DNA of 64,000 nt from Flagellimonas hymeniacidonis (GCF_008040165.1 NZ_VRUR01000002.1:372001-436000); one strand, 5' to 3'; positions 26,660-34,993 are shown, counted from the stretch's first letter. Numbers and translations are program-made. The notes: generated by a model from the sequence alone, not told the origin.

Positions 26660-27559
26660 ATGCAAGAAGAAACCAGCGAAATAAAGGAAATTATCCGAGA
26701 AGATATTTGGGGATCTATTAAGGATTTTATGAATCTTGGCATCCACCTTGGAGAAGGGGAGAAATCCATTCACCTTACAGTTGGTCTGTTATTGCTTTTG
26801 ACTATTGCCTTTATCGTTACAAAATTCCTGCTTAAATGGTTGAGATATCTATTCACCCGCAAAATGGAGCAGGAGGATAAACAGAAATTTTCCAGTGTTT
26901 TTAAGTTTATCAATTATGTAATTTATCTGGTGGTGGTCCTGGTCACATTAAGTGCAGCTGGGATAGATATCACGCTTATCATTACCGCGTCGGCGGCACT
27001 CTTCGTAGGATTGGGATTGGCACTTCAAGAATTATTCCAGGATATTCTTGGCGGTATTTTTATTATAATAGATAAATCCCTTCAAGTAGGCGACATTGTT
27101 GAGGTAGATAGTAAAGTGGGTAAGATTTTTGAAATTAAATTGAGAACTACAAGGGCGATTACTCGAGATGATAAGGTAATTATTATTCCAAATCACAAAT
27201 TCATTAGCGATATCGTTCATAATTATACCCAAAACCATAGAACCACTCGAGAAAGCGTAAAGGTTGGTGTGGCATATAGCAGCGATGTAGATTTGGTTAC
27301 CAAATTATTGGAAGAGGTGGCCGCTGAACAAAGACAGGTGCTAAAAAACCCAAAGCCTTTTGTGTTGTTTGATGATTTTGGAGATTCGGCACTGCATTTT
27401 TCCCTTCATTTTTTCACCAACGATAGTTTTGGTGATCCTAAAATCAAAAGTGATATTAGATATAAAATAAATACGAAGTTCAAGGAAAATAACGTTAGCA
27501 TTCCGTTCCCGCAACGAGATGTTCACATCATGCAGCATCAAAAACCTCAAGAGAAATAA
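26660..27559 (+). CDS. Small-conductance mechanosensitive channel (MscS family)
   Basis: A 299-residue inner-membrane channel that releases solutes on hypo-osmotic shock. Three hydrophobic helices (about 39-57, 84-100, 103-126) precede the pore-lining TM3 pattern ITASAALFVGLGLALQELFQDILGGIFIIIDKSLQVGDIVEV, which has the Ala/Gly packing and the beta-domain entry typical of MscS. The remaining cytosolic cage is of normal length. It begins six bases after the ABC permease gene and is followed at 50 bases by a DUF6268 barrel gene, so the whole block from 24.4 to 29.6 kb could be one transcript. Confidence 0.93.
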   Translation: MQEETSEIKEIIREDIWGSIKDFMNLGIHLGEGEKSIHLTVGLLLLLTIAFIVTKFLLKWLRYLFTRKMEQEDKQKFSSVFKFINYVIYLVVVLVTLSAAGIDITLIITASAALFVGLGLALQELFQDILGGIFIIIDKSLQVGDIVEVDSKVGKIFEIKLRTTRAITRDDKVIIIPNHKFISDIVHNYTQNHRTTRESVKVGVAYSSDVDLVTKLLEEVAAEQRQVLKNPKPFVLFDDFGDSALHFSLHFFTNDSFGDPKIKSDIRYKINTKFKENNVSIPFPQRDVHIMQHQKPQEK

Positions 27560-27609
27560 AAACCGCTACATATCATAAAGTAATTTGGGCACTAAGTTTA
27601 ACCCTTGGT

Positions 27610-28452
27610 ATGCTCTTTTATCATTCAGGAACTTGTCAAAGCTCGGATATTTTTAAGTTTGAATACCTTAATATCCCAGAAAATGATACTGGAATAAAAA
27701 CGCAACGTTATAAAGCGCTTTTTAACTTGCCCATTAAGTTGAATGAAAAGAAGGATTACCTCATTACGGGTTTGGAGTATAATAAATTGGATGTGGGATA
27801 TTCCCAGAACTTTCCTTTTGATCAAAGCGAATTGATTCGATTTCACGTTGTGGATTTAAACCTCGGATTCATTACCAAATGGAACGAAAATTGGAATTTT
27901 GTAACAATAATAACACCAAGGTTTGCATCAAATTTCACCAGCGGCACCATAACTGACGATTTCTTTTTTAATGCCACAGCAACCTTATGGAAAGAGAATC
28001 AAAAAGCAGAAAAACCCTTTAGAATTGTGCTGGGATTGTCTTATAATAGCACCACCGGTTTACCCATCCCATTGCCTTTGATTAGTTATTACCGAAGGTT
28101 TCATCCAAAATGGTCCTATACATTGGGTATTCCCAAATCTACATTTAAACACCATGTTGCCAAAAAACACACTTTGGAAATGGCATTATTATTGGATGGG
28201 TACTTCATAAATATCCAAAACAATATTCCTTTACAGAATAATCAAGTGGGGTCAAAGATTTCTCTTTCAGCTTTAATTGGAACATTGGGTTATCAGTACA
28301 ACATATCAAAACGCATGTCCATATATGCAACAGTAGGTAGATCTTTGGTTCAAGAAGGAAAACTACGAAGCGATGATAGAAAAGATGTTTTTGTATTAAA
28401 TGACGAAGCAAATATCTATATTAGAACAGGCTTCAAAATTGGAATTTTTTAA
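27610..28452 (+). CDS. DUF6268 family outer-membrane beta-barrel protein
   Basis: A 280-residue beta-rich protein that fits the flavobacterial DUF6268 group: SDIFKFEYLNIPENDTGIKTQRYKALFNLPIKLN is the characteristic opening, followed by alternating amphipathic strands and a final aromatic residue. From the ATG at 27610 the product lacks the basic start of a signal peptide. The frame stays open upstream and encodes HKVIWALSLTLG, which would complete a signal ending at TCQS, but holds no ATG, GTG or TTG; only ATA or ATT could start there. The true start may therefore be non-standard. It lies between mscS and the response regulator. Confidence 0.78.
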   Translation: MLFYHSGTCQSSDIFKFEYLNIPENDTGIKTQRYKALFNLPIKLNEKKDYLITGLEYNKLDVGYSQNFPFDQSELIRFHVVDLNLGFITKWNENWNFVTIITPRFASNFTSGTITDDFFFNATATLWKENQKAEKPFRIVLGLSYNSTTGLPIPLPLISYYRRFHPKWSYTLGIPKSTFKHHVAKKHTLEMALLLDGYFINIQNNIPLQNNQVGSKISLSALIGTLGYQYNISKRMSIYATVGRSLVQEGKLRSDDRKDVFVLNDEANIYIRTGFKIGIF

Positions 28453-28462
28453 ATAGGAAAGT

Positions 28463-29626
28463 ATGTCAAAAATATTGGTAATAGAAGATGAATCGGCAAT
28501 CAGAAGAGTGTTGGTCAAGATTTTAAGCGAAGAAAGTGATTCCTATAATGTAAATGAAGCAGAGGATGGGTTAAGGGGGATTGAAGCAATTAAAAAGGAA
28601 GATTTTGATTTGGTACTGTGTGATATTAAAATGCCAAAAATGGATGGGGTAGAAGTCCTTGAAGCAGCCAAAAAAATAAAGCCAGAGATTCCTTTTATTA
28701 TGATTTCTGGACATGGAGATTTAGATACAGCGGTAAATACGATGCGTCTTGGAGCCTTTGATTACATTTCTAAACCACCAGATTTAAACCGATTGTTGAC
28801 CACTGTTAGGAACGCGTTGGATAGAAAGGAGCTGGTGGTTGAAAACAAAATTTTGAAAAAAAAGGTCTCCAAAAACTATGAAATGATTGGGGAGAGCGAT
28901 GAGATAGGTGTTATTAAGGAAATCATTGAAAAAGTGGCGCCTACAGATGCGCGTGTGCTTATAACAGGCTCAAATGGTACAGGAAAAGAACTGGTGGCCC
29001 ACTGGTTGCACGAAAAAAGTCCAAGGTCATCAGCTCCATTTATAGAAGTTAACTGTGCGGCAATTCCTTCGGAATTGATAGAAAGTGAACTTTTTGGTCA
29101 TGTTAAGGGGGCGTTTACGTCGGCTGTAAAAGATAGAGCGGGTAAGTTTGAGGCCGCAAATAAAGGAACCATTTTTCTGGATGAGATAGGAGACATGAGT
29201 TTGTCTGCCCAAGCTAAAGTGCTTAGGGCACTTCAGGAAAGTAAAATTTCAAGAGTAGGCACGGATAAGGATATTAAAGTAGATGTTCGCGTTTTGGCCG
29301 CCACGAACAAAGATCTTAAAAAGGAGATAGAAGAAGGTAGGTTTCGCGAAGATTTATACCATCGTTTAGCCGTTATTCTCATTAAGGTTCCCGCTTTGAA
29401 TGATAGGCGCAACGATATTCCTATGTTGATTGACCATTTTTCCCAAAAAATAGCCTCGGAACAAGGAACTACACCCAAAGATTTTTCGAAGAAAGCTCTT
29501 GAATTATTAAAAGGGTATGACTGGACAGGAAATGTTCGTGAACTACGCAATGTAGTGGAACGATTAATTATACTTGGCGGTAAAGAAGTATCCGAAGAAG
29601 ATGTAAAACTATTTGCAAGCAAATAA
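28463..29626 (+). CDS. Sigma-54-type response regulator lacking a DNA-binding domain
   Basis: An NtrC-like two-domain protein of 387 residues. The receiver (about 1-120) has the phosphoacceptor Asp54 in VLCDIKMP and Lys104. The AAA+ domain (about 140-380) has Walker A GSNGTGKE (169-176), Walker B IFLDE and the R-finger region REDLYHRL. Two oddities: the sigma-54-contacting loop reads GAFTSA (216-221) instead of GAFTGA, and the protein stops at DVKLFASK with no Fis-type helix-turn-helix. It would have to act from solution or through a partner. As far as I recall both traits occur in related Bacteroidetes proteins. The gene starts 10 bases after the DUF6268 gene. Confidence 0.92.
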   Translation: MSKILVIEDESAIRRVLVKILSEESDSYNVNEAEDGLRGIEAIKKEDFDLVLCDIKMPKMDGVEVLEAAKKIKPEIPFIMISGHGDLDTAVNTMRLGAFDYISKPPDLNRLLTTVRNALDRKELVVENKILKKKVSKNYEMIGESDEIGVIKEIIEKVAPTDARVLITGSNGTGKELVAHWLHEKSPRSSAPFIEVNCAAIPSELIESELFGHVKGAFTSAVKDRAGKFEAANKGTIFLDEIGDMSLSAQAKVLRALQESKISRVGTDKDIKVDVRVLAATNKDLKKEIEEGRFREDLYHRLAVILIKVPALNDRRNDIPMLIDHFSQKIASEQGTTPKDFSKKALELLKGYDWTGNVRELRNVVERLIILGGKEVSEEDVKLFASK

Positions 29627-29627
29627 G

Positions 29628-30341
29628 TTAATCTATCGAGCACTCCCCTAATTTCACAAGAGCATCTTGTGTAATGGTTTTAACTCGCTGATGATACTGC
29701 TTTTTTGGTTCAGATAGTTCTGTGTTTAACAGAATAAGTCTGGCTTCTTCATGAATTTTAGAGATAAACCTAGAAGCTTCTTGGCATTCCACCCCTTTCA
29801 CCACTTTATCCAAAGAGGTCTCAAAACCCAATAAACAGTCATGTACTTTTTGACGTAAAAGTTCACCTTGGGGCAATAGAATACCACCTTGACTATGTAT
29901 AGCATCTTTAGTATTTAAAACAAGTGTGGCATTGCCATAAGAACTTGAGAATTCCTGTTCAAAGATTTTAAGCACTTTAATACCTATCTCTGTACTTTCC
30001 AATGCCCTGTGCAAGGATTTTTTAGAAGTTTCCTGAGATTCTGCTATAGTAGCTTTTTTAAGATGGGAGAGGGTTTTTTCAAGACTTTCAATGGTGCCTT
30101 CACATCCGCAATCTATAAAGTTAAATTTGGTTTTTTCAATACTGTTTAATGCCTTGTATGCAAAATACTTGGACATTTCAAAATCATCTGCAACTATAGC
30201 GGCTTGCGTCTGACTTTTTATGTATTCCAAATTGGAATTAGCATACTCACATGCATTCCGAGTAGTGAATGAAGTCATTAATAATAGGCTAAGAACGCCT
30301 ATAATAAAGACTATAAAGAGAATAATCTTTTTTGTTTTCAT
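29628..30341 (-). CDS. Membrane-anchored helical protein, unknown function
   Basis: A 237-residue protein with one N-terminal hydrophobic helix (KIILFIVFIIGVLSLLLMTSF, about 5-25) that is either an uncleaved anchor or a signal peptide. The rest is predicted helical, with scattered Cys (CEYANSN, DCGCEGT, VKGVECQEA, LGECSID) but no motif I recognise. Such proteins occur as lone hypotheticals in Flavobacteriaceae. The gene is convergent with the response regulator, with one base between the stops, and divergent from the PPK2 gene. The promoter is not obvious. Confidence 0.7.
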   Translation of the reverse strand: MKTKKIILFIVFIIGVLSLLLMTSFTTRNACEYANSNLEYIKSQTQAAIVADDFEMSKYFAYKALNSIEKTKFNFIDCGCEGTIESLEKTLSHLKKATIAESQETSKKSLHRALESTEIGIKVLKIFEQEFSSSYGNATLVLNTKDAIHSQGGILLPQGELLRQKVHDCLLGFETSLDKVVKGVECQEASRFISKIHEEARLILLNTELSEPKKQYHQRVKTITQDALVKLGECSID

Positions 30342-30520
30342 AACGCTAGATTTGGGACTTTGCGTCTTATGTTTCCTACTAAATTACAGGAAGAATCGTT
30401 TGGAAGTAAAAAATAATCGATAAAACACGATCTAAAACTATAAGATGTAAAAAGGATCGTTGAACTGCAGTTTTTAAGGGATGGTTGAATGAATGACCAA
30501 AAAAGGCTATATTCATTCTT

Positions 30521-31405
30521 ATGGAAAAAGTGGAAATAACCTCCTATCAAATAAAGAACCCCATAGAATTGTCGAAGAAGAGCACCTATGAGGATTTTAA
30601 TAAGTCAGAGAAGGAGCTAAAAAAGGATTTAGAGCATATTAGAGAAGATTTGGGCAAGTTTCAGGACATGCTGTATGCTCATGGAAAATATGGAGTGCTA
30701 GTATGCCTACAAGGAATGGATACTTCCGGTAAGGATAGCCTAATTAGAGAAGTTTTTAAGGATTTTAATGTAAGAGGGGTAGTAGTACACAGTTTTAAAG
30801 TGCCCACCGAACTGGAATTGAAGCATGATTATCTTTGGCGCCACTATATAGCTTTACCGGAACGTGGAAAGTTCAGCGTGTTTAATAGAACACATTATGA
30901 AAATGTATTGGTTACCAAGGTGCATCCTGGATATATTCTCGGAGAGAATATTCCGGGGATTGAATCTGTATCCGATATAGATGAGGCTTTTTGGGAAAAC
31001 AGATATCGACAAATAAATGATTTTGAAAGGCATATAGCGGAAAACGGCACCTTGATATTCAAATTCTTTCTTCATTTATCCAAAGAAGAACAGCGTCAGC
31101 GATTATTGAGAAGATTACGATTAAAAGAGAAAAACTGGAAGTTTTCTGCAGGAGACCTCAAAGAACGAAAGTTGTGGGATGCCTATCAAACCTGTTATGA
31201 AGAAGCCATTAACAAAACCTCAAAAGAGCACGCTCCTTGGTATGTAGTTCCAGCTGATAATAAAAAAGCCGCCCGTGTAATTGTTGCATCCATTTTATTA
31301 GAAGCGTTAAAAAAACATAAAGATGTGCAAGAACCAGAGTTGGAGGAAAAAATAAAGGCTAATTTAGAAAGCTTTAAACAAGAATTGGAAAAAGAAAACG
31401 AATGA
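30521..31405 (+). CDS. ppk2: Polyphosphate kinase 2 family protein
   Basis: A 294-residue P-loop kinase that uses polyphosphate to phosphorylate nucleotides (or the reverse). Walker A is GMDTSGKD (65-72), the lid region RRLRLKEKNWKFS, and Walker B SVFNRTHYE (119-127) followed by VLVTKVHPG. The FNR(S/T)HYE..LV..VH pattern fits the class III subgroup, which can act on both AMP and ADP; this subclass call is by motif only. The stop overlaps the ATG of the M28 peptidase gene (ATGA), so the two are translationally coupled despite unrelated roles. Confidence 0.92.
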   Translation: MEKVEITSYQIKNPIELSKKSTYEDFNKSEKELKKDLEHIREDLGKFQDMLYAHGKYGVLVCLQGMDTSGKDSLIREVFKDFNVRGVVVHSFKVPTELELKHDYLWRHYIALPERGKFSVFNRTHYENVLVTKVHPGYILGENIPGIESVSDIDEAFWENRYRQINDFERHIAENGTLIFKFFLHLSKEEQRQRLLRRLRLKEKNWKFSAGDLKERKLWDAYQTCYEEAINKTSKEHAPWYVVPADNKKAARVIVASILLEALKKHKDVQEPELEEKIKANLESFKQELEKENE

Positions 31406-32799
31406 GAACAACCTTACTTTTAGTCTTTTTATTGGCAAGCACCCCTTTTTTCTCACAATCTGATGATGAAAAACAACTAAAGGCAATTTATGACCTCGCC
31501 CTGACCAAAGGAAAAGCCTATGACTGGCTAAATCACCTATCGAATCAGATTGGAGGCCGGTTATCTGGATCTGTACAGGCCCAACAAGCTGTGGACTATA
31601 CAAAGGGACAATTAGATTCTATGGGACTGGATAGGGTATGGTTACAACCCGTAATGGTGCCTAAATGGGTGAGAGGCACCCCTGAGTTTGCCTATATAGA
31701 AACAAAGCCAGGACTCACTACCAATGTTCCCATTTGTGCCCTTGGCGGATCAGTGGCAACCCCAGATGGTGGGTTAAAAGCCAATATCATTGAAGTACAG
31801 GGCATAGAAGATTTAGAAAAGCTGGGGAAAGAAAAAATATCAGGCAAGATTGTTTTTTACAATCGACCTATGGATCCAACCCAAATAAGCACATTTGCGG
31901 CCTACTCAGGCTGTGTGGACCAGCGATATGCTGGTGCAGCAGAGGCAGGAAAATATGGAGCGGCAGGGGTTATTGTGCGTTCCGTAAATTTACGTTTGGA
32001 CGATTATCCCCACACCGGCTCTATGAGTTATGGAGATACTCCAGTTGCCAGTCGTATTCCAGCTGCAGCGATCAGTACTAATGCAGCGGAACTACTAAGT
32101 ACTACACTTAAACTGAACCCAAACATAAAGTTCTATTTCAAACAAAATTGCAAGCAATTTGAAGATGTGGAATCCTATAATGTTATTGGAGAAATCAGAG
32201 GAACGACCTATCCAAATGAAGTTATGGTGGTTGGCGGACACCTAGATTCTTGGGATTTGGGAGATGGATCTCATGATGATGGTGCTGGCTGTGTACAGAG
32301 TATGGATGTGCTACGCTTATTGAAAATATCTGGATACAAACCAAAACGCACTATTCGAGCGGTATTGTTTATGAATGAGGAAAACGGACTTCGCGGTGGA
32401 AATAAATATGCAGAGGTTGCACAACGTAAAAATGAAAAACATGTATTTGCCTTGGAGAGTGATTCAGGCGGATTTACGCCAAGAGGCTTTTCTTTTGATT
32501 GCTCTGAGGAAAACCTAAAACAAGTGCAGGGTTGGAAAAGTTTATTCGAACCTTATTTGATTCACATGTTTGTTAAAGGCTATAGTGGTGCGGATATAGG
32601 CCCATTAAAGAGTGAAGGTTTGGTTCTTGCAGGCTTACGGCCAGATTCCCAGCGCTATTTTGATCACCATCATGCAGAAAATGACACTTTTGAGCATGTA
32701 AACAAGCGTGAATTGGAATTGGGGGCGGCAACCATGGCCAGTTTGGTGTATTTGATGGATAAATATGGAACTATTCCATCCACAAAGATTAAAGGATAG
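31402..32799 (+). CDS. Secreted M28-family zinc aminopeptidase
   Basis: A 465-residue exported peptidase. The signal peptide ends near FFSQS (about residue 19). A PA-like insert lies between about 110 and 240. The dinuclear zinc site is complete: His280 in GGHLDSWDLGDGSHDDGAG, the bridging Asp in the HDD (291-293), the catalytic Glu pair in NEENG (326-327), Asp354 in ESDSGG and a His in FDHHHAEND (422-424). These match the carboxypeptidase Q-like subgroup. It likely trims N-terminal residues from peptides in the periplasm. It starts within the ppk2 stop codon and is the last gene of that pair. Confidence 0.93.
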   Translation: MRTTLLLVFLLASTPFFSQSDDEKQLKAIYDLALTKGKAYDWLNHLSNQIGGRLSGSVQAQQAVDYTKGQLDSMGLDRVWLQPVMVPKWVRGTPEFAYIETKPGLTTNVPICALGGSVATPDGGLKANIIEVQGIEDLEKLGKEKISGKIVFYNRPMDPTQISTFAAYSGCVDQRYAGAAEAGKYGAAGVIVRSVNLRLDDYPHTGSMSYGDTPVASRIPAAAISTNAAELLSTTLKLNPNIKFYFKQNCKQFEDVESYNVIGEIRGTTYPNEVMVVGGHLDSWDLGDGSHDDGAGCVQSMDVLRLLKISGYKPKRTIRAVLFMNEENGLRGGNKYAEVAQRKNEKHVFALESDSGGFTPRGFSFDCSEENLKQVQGWKSLFEPYLIHMFVKGYSGADIGPLKSEGLVLAGLRPDSQRYFDHHHAENDTFEHVNKRELELGAATMASLVYLMDKYGTIPSTKIKG

Positions 32800-32830
32800 A
32801 GAAATTTTATAATAGTTAAGTCAGTTTTGT

Positions 32831-33355
32831 TTATAACGGATGCACTAATGCTTTGGCAAATTCAAGTACGGTGTCTTTATCAAAACAATTACGAGCTCCG
32901 TTATGTGCCTTGCCGTTAACTTCTACATAAACGGTGAAAGTACCTTTGACTGTTTGTATGATCGCTGAGTCCAGTTCTCCAAACTGAACAGAGATAAGAG
33001 CAAAACCATCATCACCTATATCATCAGCGACTAAATAATTGCCCAGTGCAACTGCATCTGCTTCTTCTTGATTAAATGCTTGCTTGGCGGCAACTTCTGA
33101 AAAATGATTGTACACTCTAATGGAAACAAGATCATCAAAGGGGTAGGTATCATCATTTTGGTCAGCGTTGCAGATATCTACGGGGATGGTATTAAATTCA
33201 AAATGGCCCGCAGCCAGACCACAAAAATCATTCATCCTAACGTTGGCCCAATATTCGGAACAGTTGAGACTGTTTTCAGGTTTTTGTTGGCTATTGCCTT
33301 TACAGCTGATTAGTAATGTCAACAGTGAGATTACTAATAAAGGATATTTTTTCAT
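32831..33355 (-). CDS. Lipoprotein of unknown function
   Basis: A 174-residue lipoprotein: MKKYPLLVISLLTLLISC is a clear signal with lipobox Cys18. The mature part is acidic, has Cys in NSLNCSEYW, NDFCGLAAGHF, DICNADQ and ARNCFDK, which could form two disulfides, and alternates strands and loops. No family is recognised. It is convergent with the M28 peptidase gene and divergent from the PPIase gene. A near-consensus promoter, TTTG-N17-TAACTTTA, lies upstream. Confidence 0.75.
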   Translation of the reverse strand: MKKYPLLVISLLTLLISCKGNSQQKPENSLNCSEYWANVRMNDFCGLAAGHFEFNTIPVDICNADQNDDTYPFDDLVSIRVYNHFSEVAAKQAFNQEEADAVALGNYLVADDIGDDGFALISVQFGELDSAIIQTVKGTFTVYVEVNGKAHNGARNCFDKDTVLEFAKALVHPL

Positions 33356-33529
33356 AACTATGAATTTATGGATAGATTTTGCTCTAAAGGTCGGAGGTTC
33401 TTAAAGTTACAAAAAATTGATGTATGCAAAAAAAACCTTATTATAAAGCGATTATCGGAAGTTAGTTTTCCAAAATAGCTCAAGAATTCAATTTGCAAAT
33501 TTGATAAAAGTCCAACACTTAAAAAACTG

Positions 33530-33537
33530 TATCTTTG
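33530..33537 (+). promoter_or_regulatory. -7 promoter box of the PPIase gene
   Basis: TATCTTTG exactly fits TAnnTTTG and is followed by GC as in many Bacteroidetes promoters. The nearest upstream TTTG is 26 bases away, longer than usual. A TTG inside this box opens the reading frame but is not the start codon; translation begins at the ATG at 33580. Confidence 0.6.
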
Positions 33538-33579
33538 CGCCCTAAATTCGAGAAATCGAATAATCAAATAATAAAAGCA

Positions 33580-34512
33580 ATGCAAGAAGGAATCTACGCA
33601 AAATTCAATACAACAAAAGGGGAGATTTTAGTAAAATTGACTCATGATAAAACCCCAGGGACTGTGGGTAACTTTGTGGCCTTGGCCGAAGGGAATATGG
33701 AAAATAGTGTTAAACCACAGGGAAATCCTTATTATAATGGGTTGAAGTTCCACCGAGTAATCGCCGACTTTATGGTTCAAGGAGGATGTCCTCAAGGAAC
33801 CGGAACAGGTGACCCAGGTTATAAATTTGATGATGAATTTCACTCAGAGTTAACGCATAGCGGCCCTGGAGTGTTATCTATGGCCAATGCTGGACCGGGC
33901 ACCAATGGAAGCCAGTTTTTTATCACGCATGTTGCGACACCTTGGTTAGATAACAAACATACCGTTTTTGGTCATGTGGAAAGTGGGCAAGATATAGTAG
34001 ATGCTATTGCTCAAGGAGACGCTTTAGATACGTTGGAAATTGTTAGAGTTGGAGCAGAAGCAGAAGCGTGGAATGCCATAGAAGCTTTTAGAAATTTTGA
34101 AGGTGCTCGTGAAAAAAGAATTGCAGAAGCCAAGGCGCAAGCAGAAGCAGAAATGGAAAAATTGGCAGCAGGATTTGATACTACAACGAGCGGTCTACGC
34201 TATAAAATGATTCAACAAGGAAGTGGTACTCAAGCAGAAAAAGGGAAAACTGTTTCTGTTCATTATGAAGGGAGCTTAACCAACGGACAGGTATTCGATT
34301 CTTCTTATAGTAGAAATCAACCTATCGATTTTACTTTGGGAGTTGGGCAAGTGATTCCAGGCTGGGATGAAGGAATAGCTTTGCTAAAAGTAGGAGATAA
34401 GGCACGTTTTGTAATTCCATCGCAATTGGCATATGGAAGTGCTGGTGCCGGAGGTGTTATACCGCCAGATGCTACCTTAATATTTGATGTGGAGTTAATG
34501 AATGTAAAATAG
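33580..34512 (+). CDS. Peptidyl-prolyl isomerase with cyclophilin and FKBP domains
   Basis: A 310-residue fusion of two unrelated proline isomerases. The cyclophilin domain (about 1-150) shows [31 protein letters not shown] and the [17 protein letters not shown] active-site stretch. A charged helical linker (about 165-195, [19 protein letters not shown]) leads to an FKBP domain (about 205-310) with [28 protein letters not shown] and [24 protein letters not shown]. No signal peptide is seen, so it should act in the cytosol. The start is the ATG at 33580, 43 bases after the promoter box. The fusion is typical of this bacterial family. Terminator downstream. Confidence 0.94.
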   Translation: MQEGIYAKFNTTKGEILVKLTHDKTPGTVGNFVALAEGNMENSVKPQGNPYYNGLKFHRVIADFMVQGGCPQGTGTGDPGYKFDDEFHSELTHSGPGVLSMANAGPGTNGSQFFITHVATPWLDNKHTVFGHVESGQDIVDAIAQGDALDTLEIVRVGAEAEAWNAIEAFRNFEGAREKRIAEAKAQAEAEMEKLAAGFDTTTSGLRYKMIQQGSGTQAEKGKTVSVHYEGSLTNGQVFDSSYSRNQPIDFTLGVGQVIPGWDEGIALLKVGDKARFVIPSQLAYGSAGAGGVIPPDATLIFDVELMNVK

Positions 34513-34546
34513 GCTGACTAATAAAACCTATTTCCTATAAGATAAA

Positions 34547-34574
34547 AAAGCTTCCAAATTTGGGAGCTTTTTTT
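34547..34574 (+). terminator. Intrinsic terminator after the PPIase gene
   Basis: Arms AAAGCTTCC and GGGAGCTTT (one G-T pair) around AAATT, then a T-run. It overlaps by two bases the 3' end of the micro-gene on the other strand. Confidence 0.85.
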
Positions 34575-34656
34575 ATTTTGATCTATTTACACTTACCAAT
34601 AACAAACAAAGGTTAAGGGCAAGTAATAAAAGCAATACGACAAAAAAGGTGCTCAT
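34573..34656 (-). CDS. 27-residue membrane micro-peptide (copy 1)
   Basis: ATG at 34656, TAA at 34573. The peptide MSTFFVVLLLLLALNLCLLL continues VSVNRSK: one hydrophobic helix, a central Asn (position 15), and a short basic end. It aligns with the 28-residue peptide 120 bases upstream (start MNTFF, centre LLAIN, end SVNSSKK) and with the first 26 residues of the protein at 18407-18586. Identity at the M-x-TF start, the L-A-x-N centre and the S-V-N end in all three argues against a chance frame. A 13-bp element shared with the second copy lies 14 bases before the start. Function unknown; perhaps a toxin-like or regulatory membrane peptide. Confidence 0.6.
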   Translation of the reverse strand: MSTFFVVLLLLLALNLCLLLVSVNRSK

Positions 34657-34670
34657 TTGTTCAAGATTTT

Positions 34671-34683
34671 GTTTCTGGGGAAC
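34671..34683 (-). promoter_or_regulatory. 13-bp element upstream of micro-peptide copy 1
   Basis: GTTCCCCAGAAAC on the minus strand, 14 bases before the start codon. Copy 2 has the same element with one change. It could be a leader RNA motif, an operator or a relic of duplication. Confidence 0.45.
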
Positions 34684-34777
34684 TTATCTTTATAACAACC
34701 GAACGCAGAAATACCCTACTATATTGTCTTAGGATATTTTCCTTTTATTAGAGATTAAAAAATCTGTAGACTAAAAA

Positions 34778-34864
34778 CTACTTTTTAGAACTGTTTACAC
34801 TTAGCAGCAGCAATACAATATTAATGGCGAGCAAAACGGAAAGGATTGCAAAAAAGGTATTCAT
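34778..34864 (-). CDS. 28-residue membrane micro-peptide (copy 2)
   Basis: ATG at 34864, TAG at 34778. The peptide starts MNTFFAILSVLLAINIVLLL and ends LSVNSSKK: a single transmembrane helix with Asn at position 15 and a two-Lys end. It is the closest relative of the 27-residue peptide downstream; 16 of the first 26 positions are identical by eye. It lies beyond the cspA terminator, so it is probably transcribed from its own promoter, yet no exact TAnnTTTG box is visible. The shared 13-bp element is 18 bases before its start. The tandem arrangement suggests duplication. No function is known. Confidence 0.6.
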   Translation of the reverse strand: MNTFFAILSVLLAINIVLLLLSVNSSKK

Positions 34865-34882
34865 AGTGTTGTCTGTTTAATG

Positions 34883-34895
34883 GTTGCTGGGGAAC
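34883..34895 (-). promoter_or_regulatory. 13-bp element upstream of micro-peptide copy 2
   Basis: GTTCCCCAGCAAC on the minus strand, 18 bases before the start codon; 12 of 13 bases equal the element of copy 1. The ends GTT and AAC are complementary, so a short hairpin or dimer site is possible. Confidence 0.45.
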
Positions 34896-34962
34896 AAGTT
34901 TGTTTAAGCTTTAGATTATGAAATGGCAATTGGTTGCGTAATCTTTAAACAAAATTGTAAAC

Positions 34963-34993
34963 AAAAAAAACCCCGAGCTGTGCTTGGGGTTTT
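34963..34993 (-). terminator. Intrinsic terminator of cspA
   Basis: Stem CCCCGAGC / GCTTGGGG with loop TGT (one G-T pair), flanked by eight A on the left, which give eight T on the minus strand. It lies just after the cspA stop. Confidence 0.88.

Noticed and set aside
33535..33579. TTG-started N-terminal extension of the PPIase
   Set aside because: The TTG lies within the -7 promoter box, so it would not be transcribed from this promoter; the ATG at 33580 gives the normal cyclophilin start.
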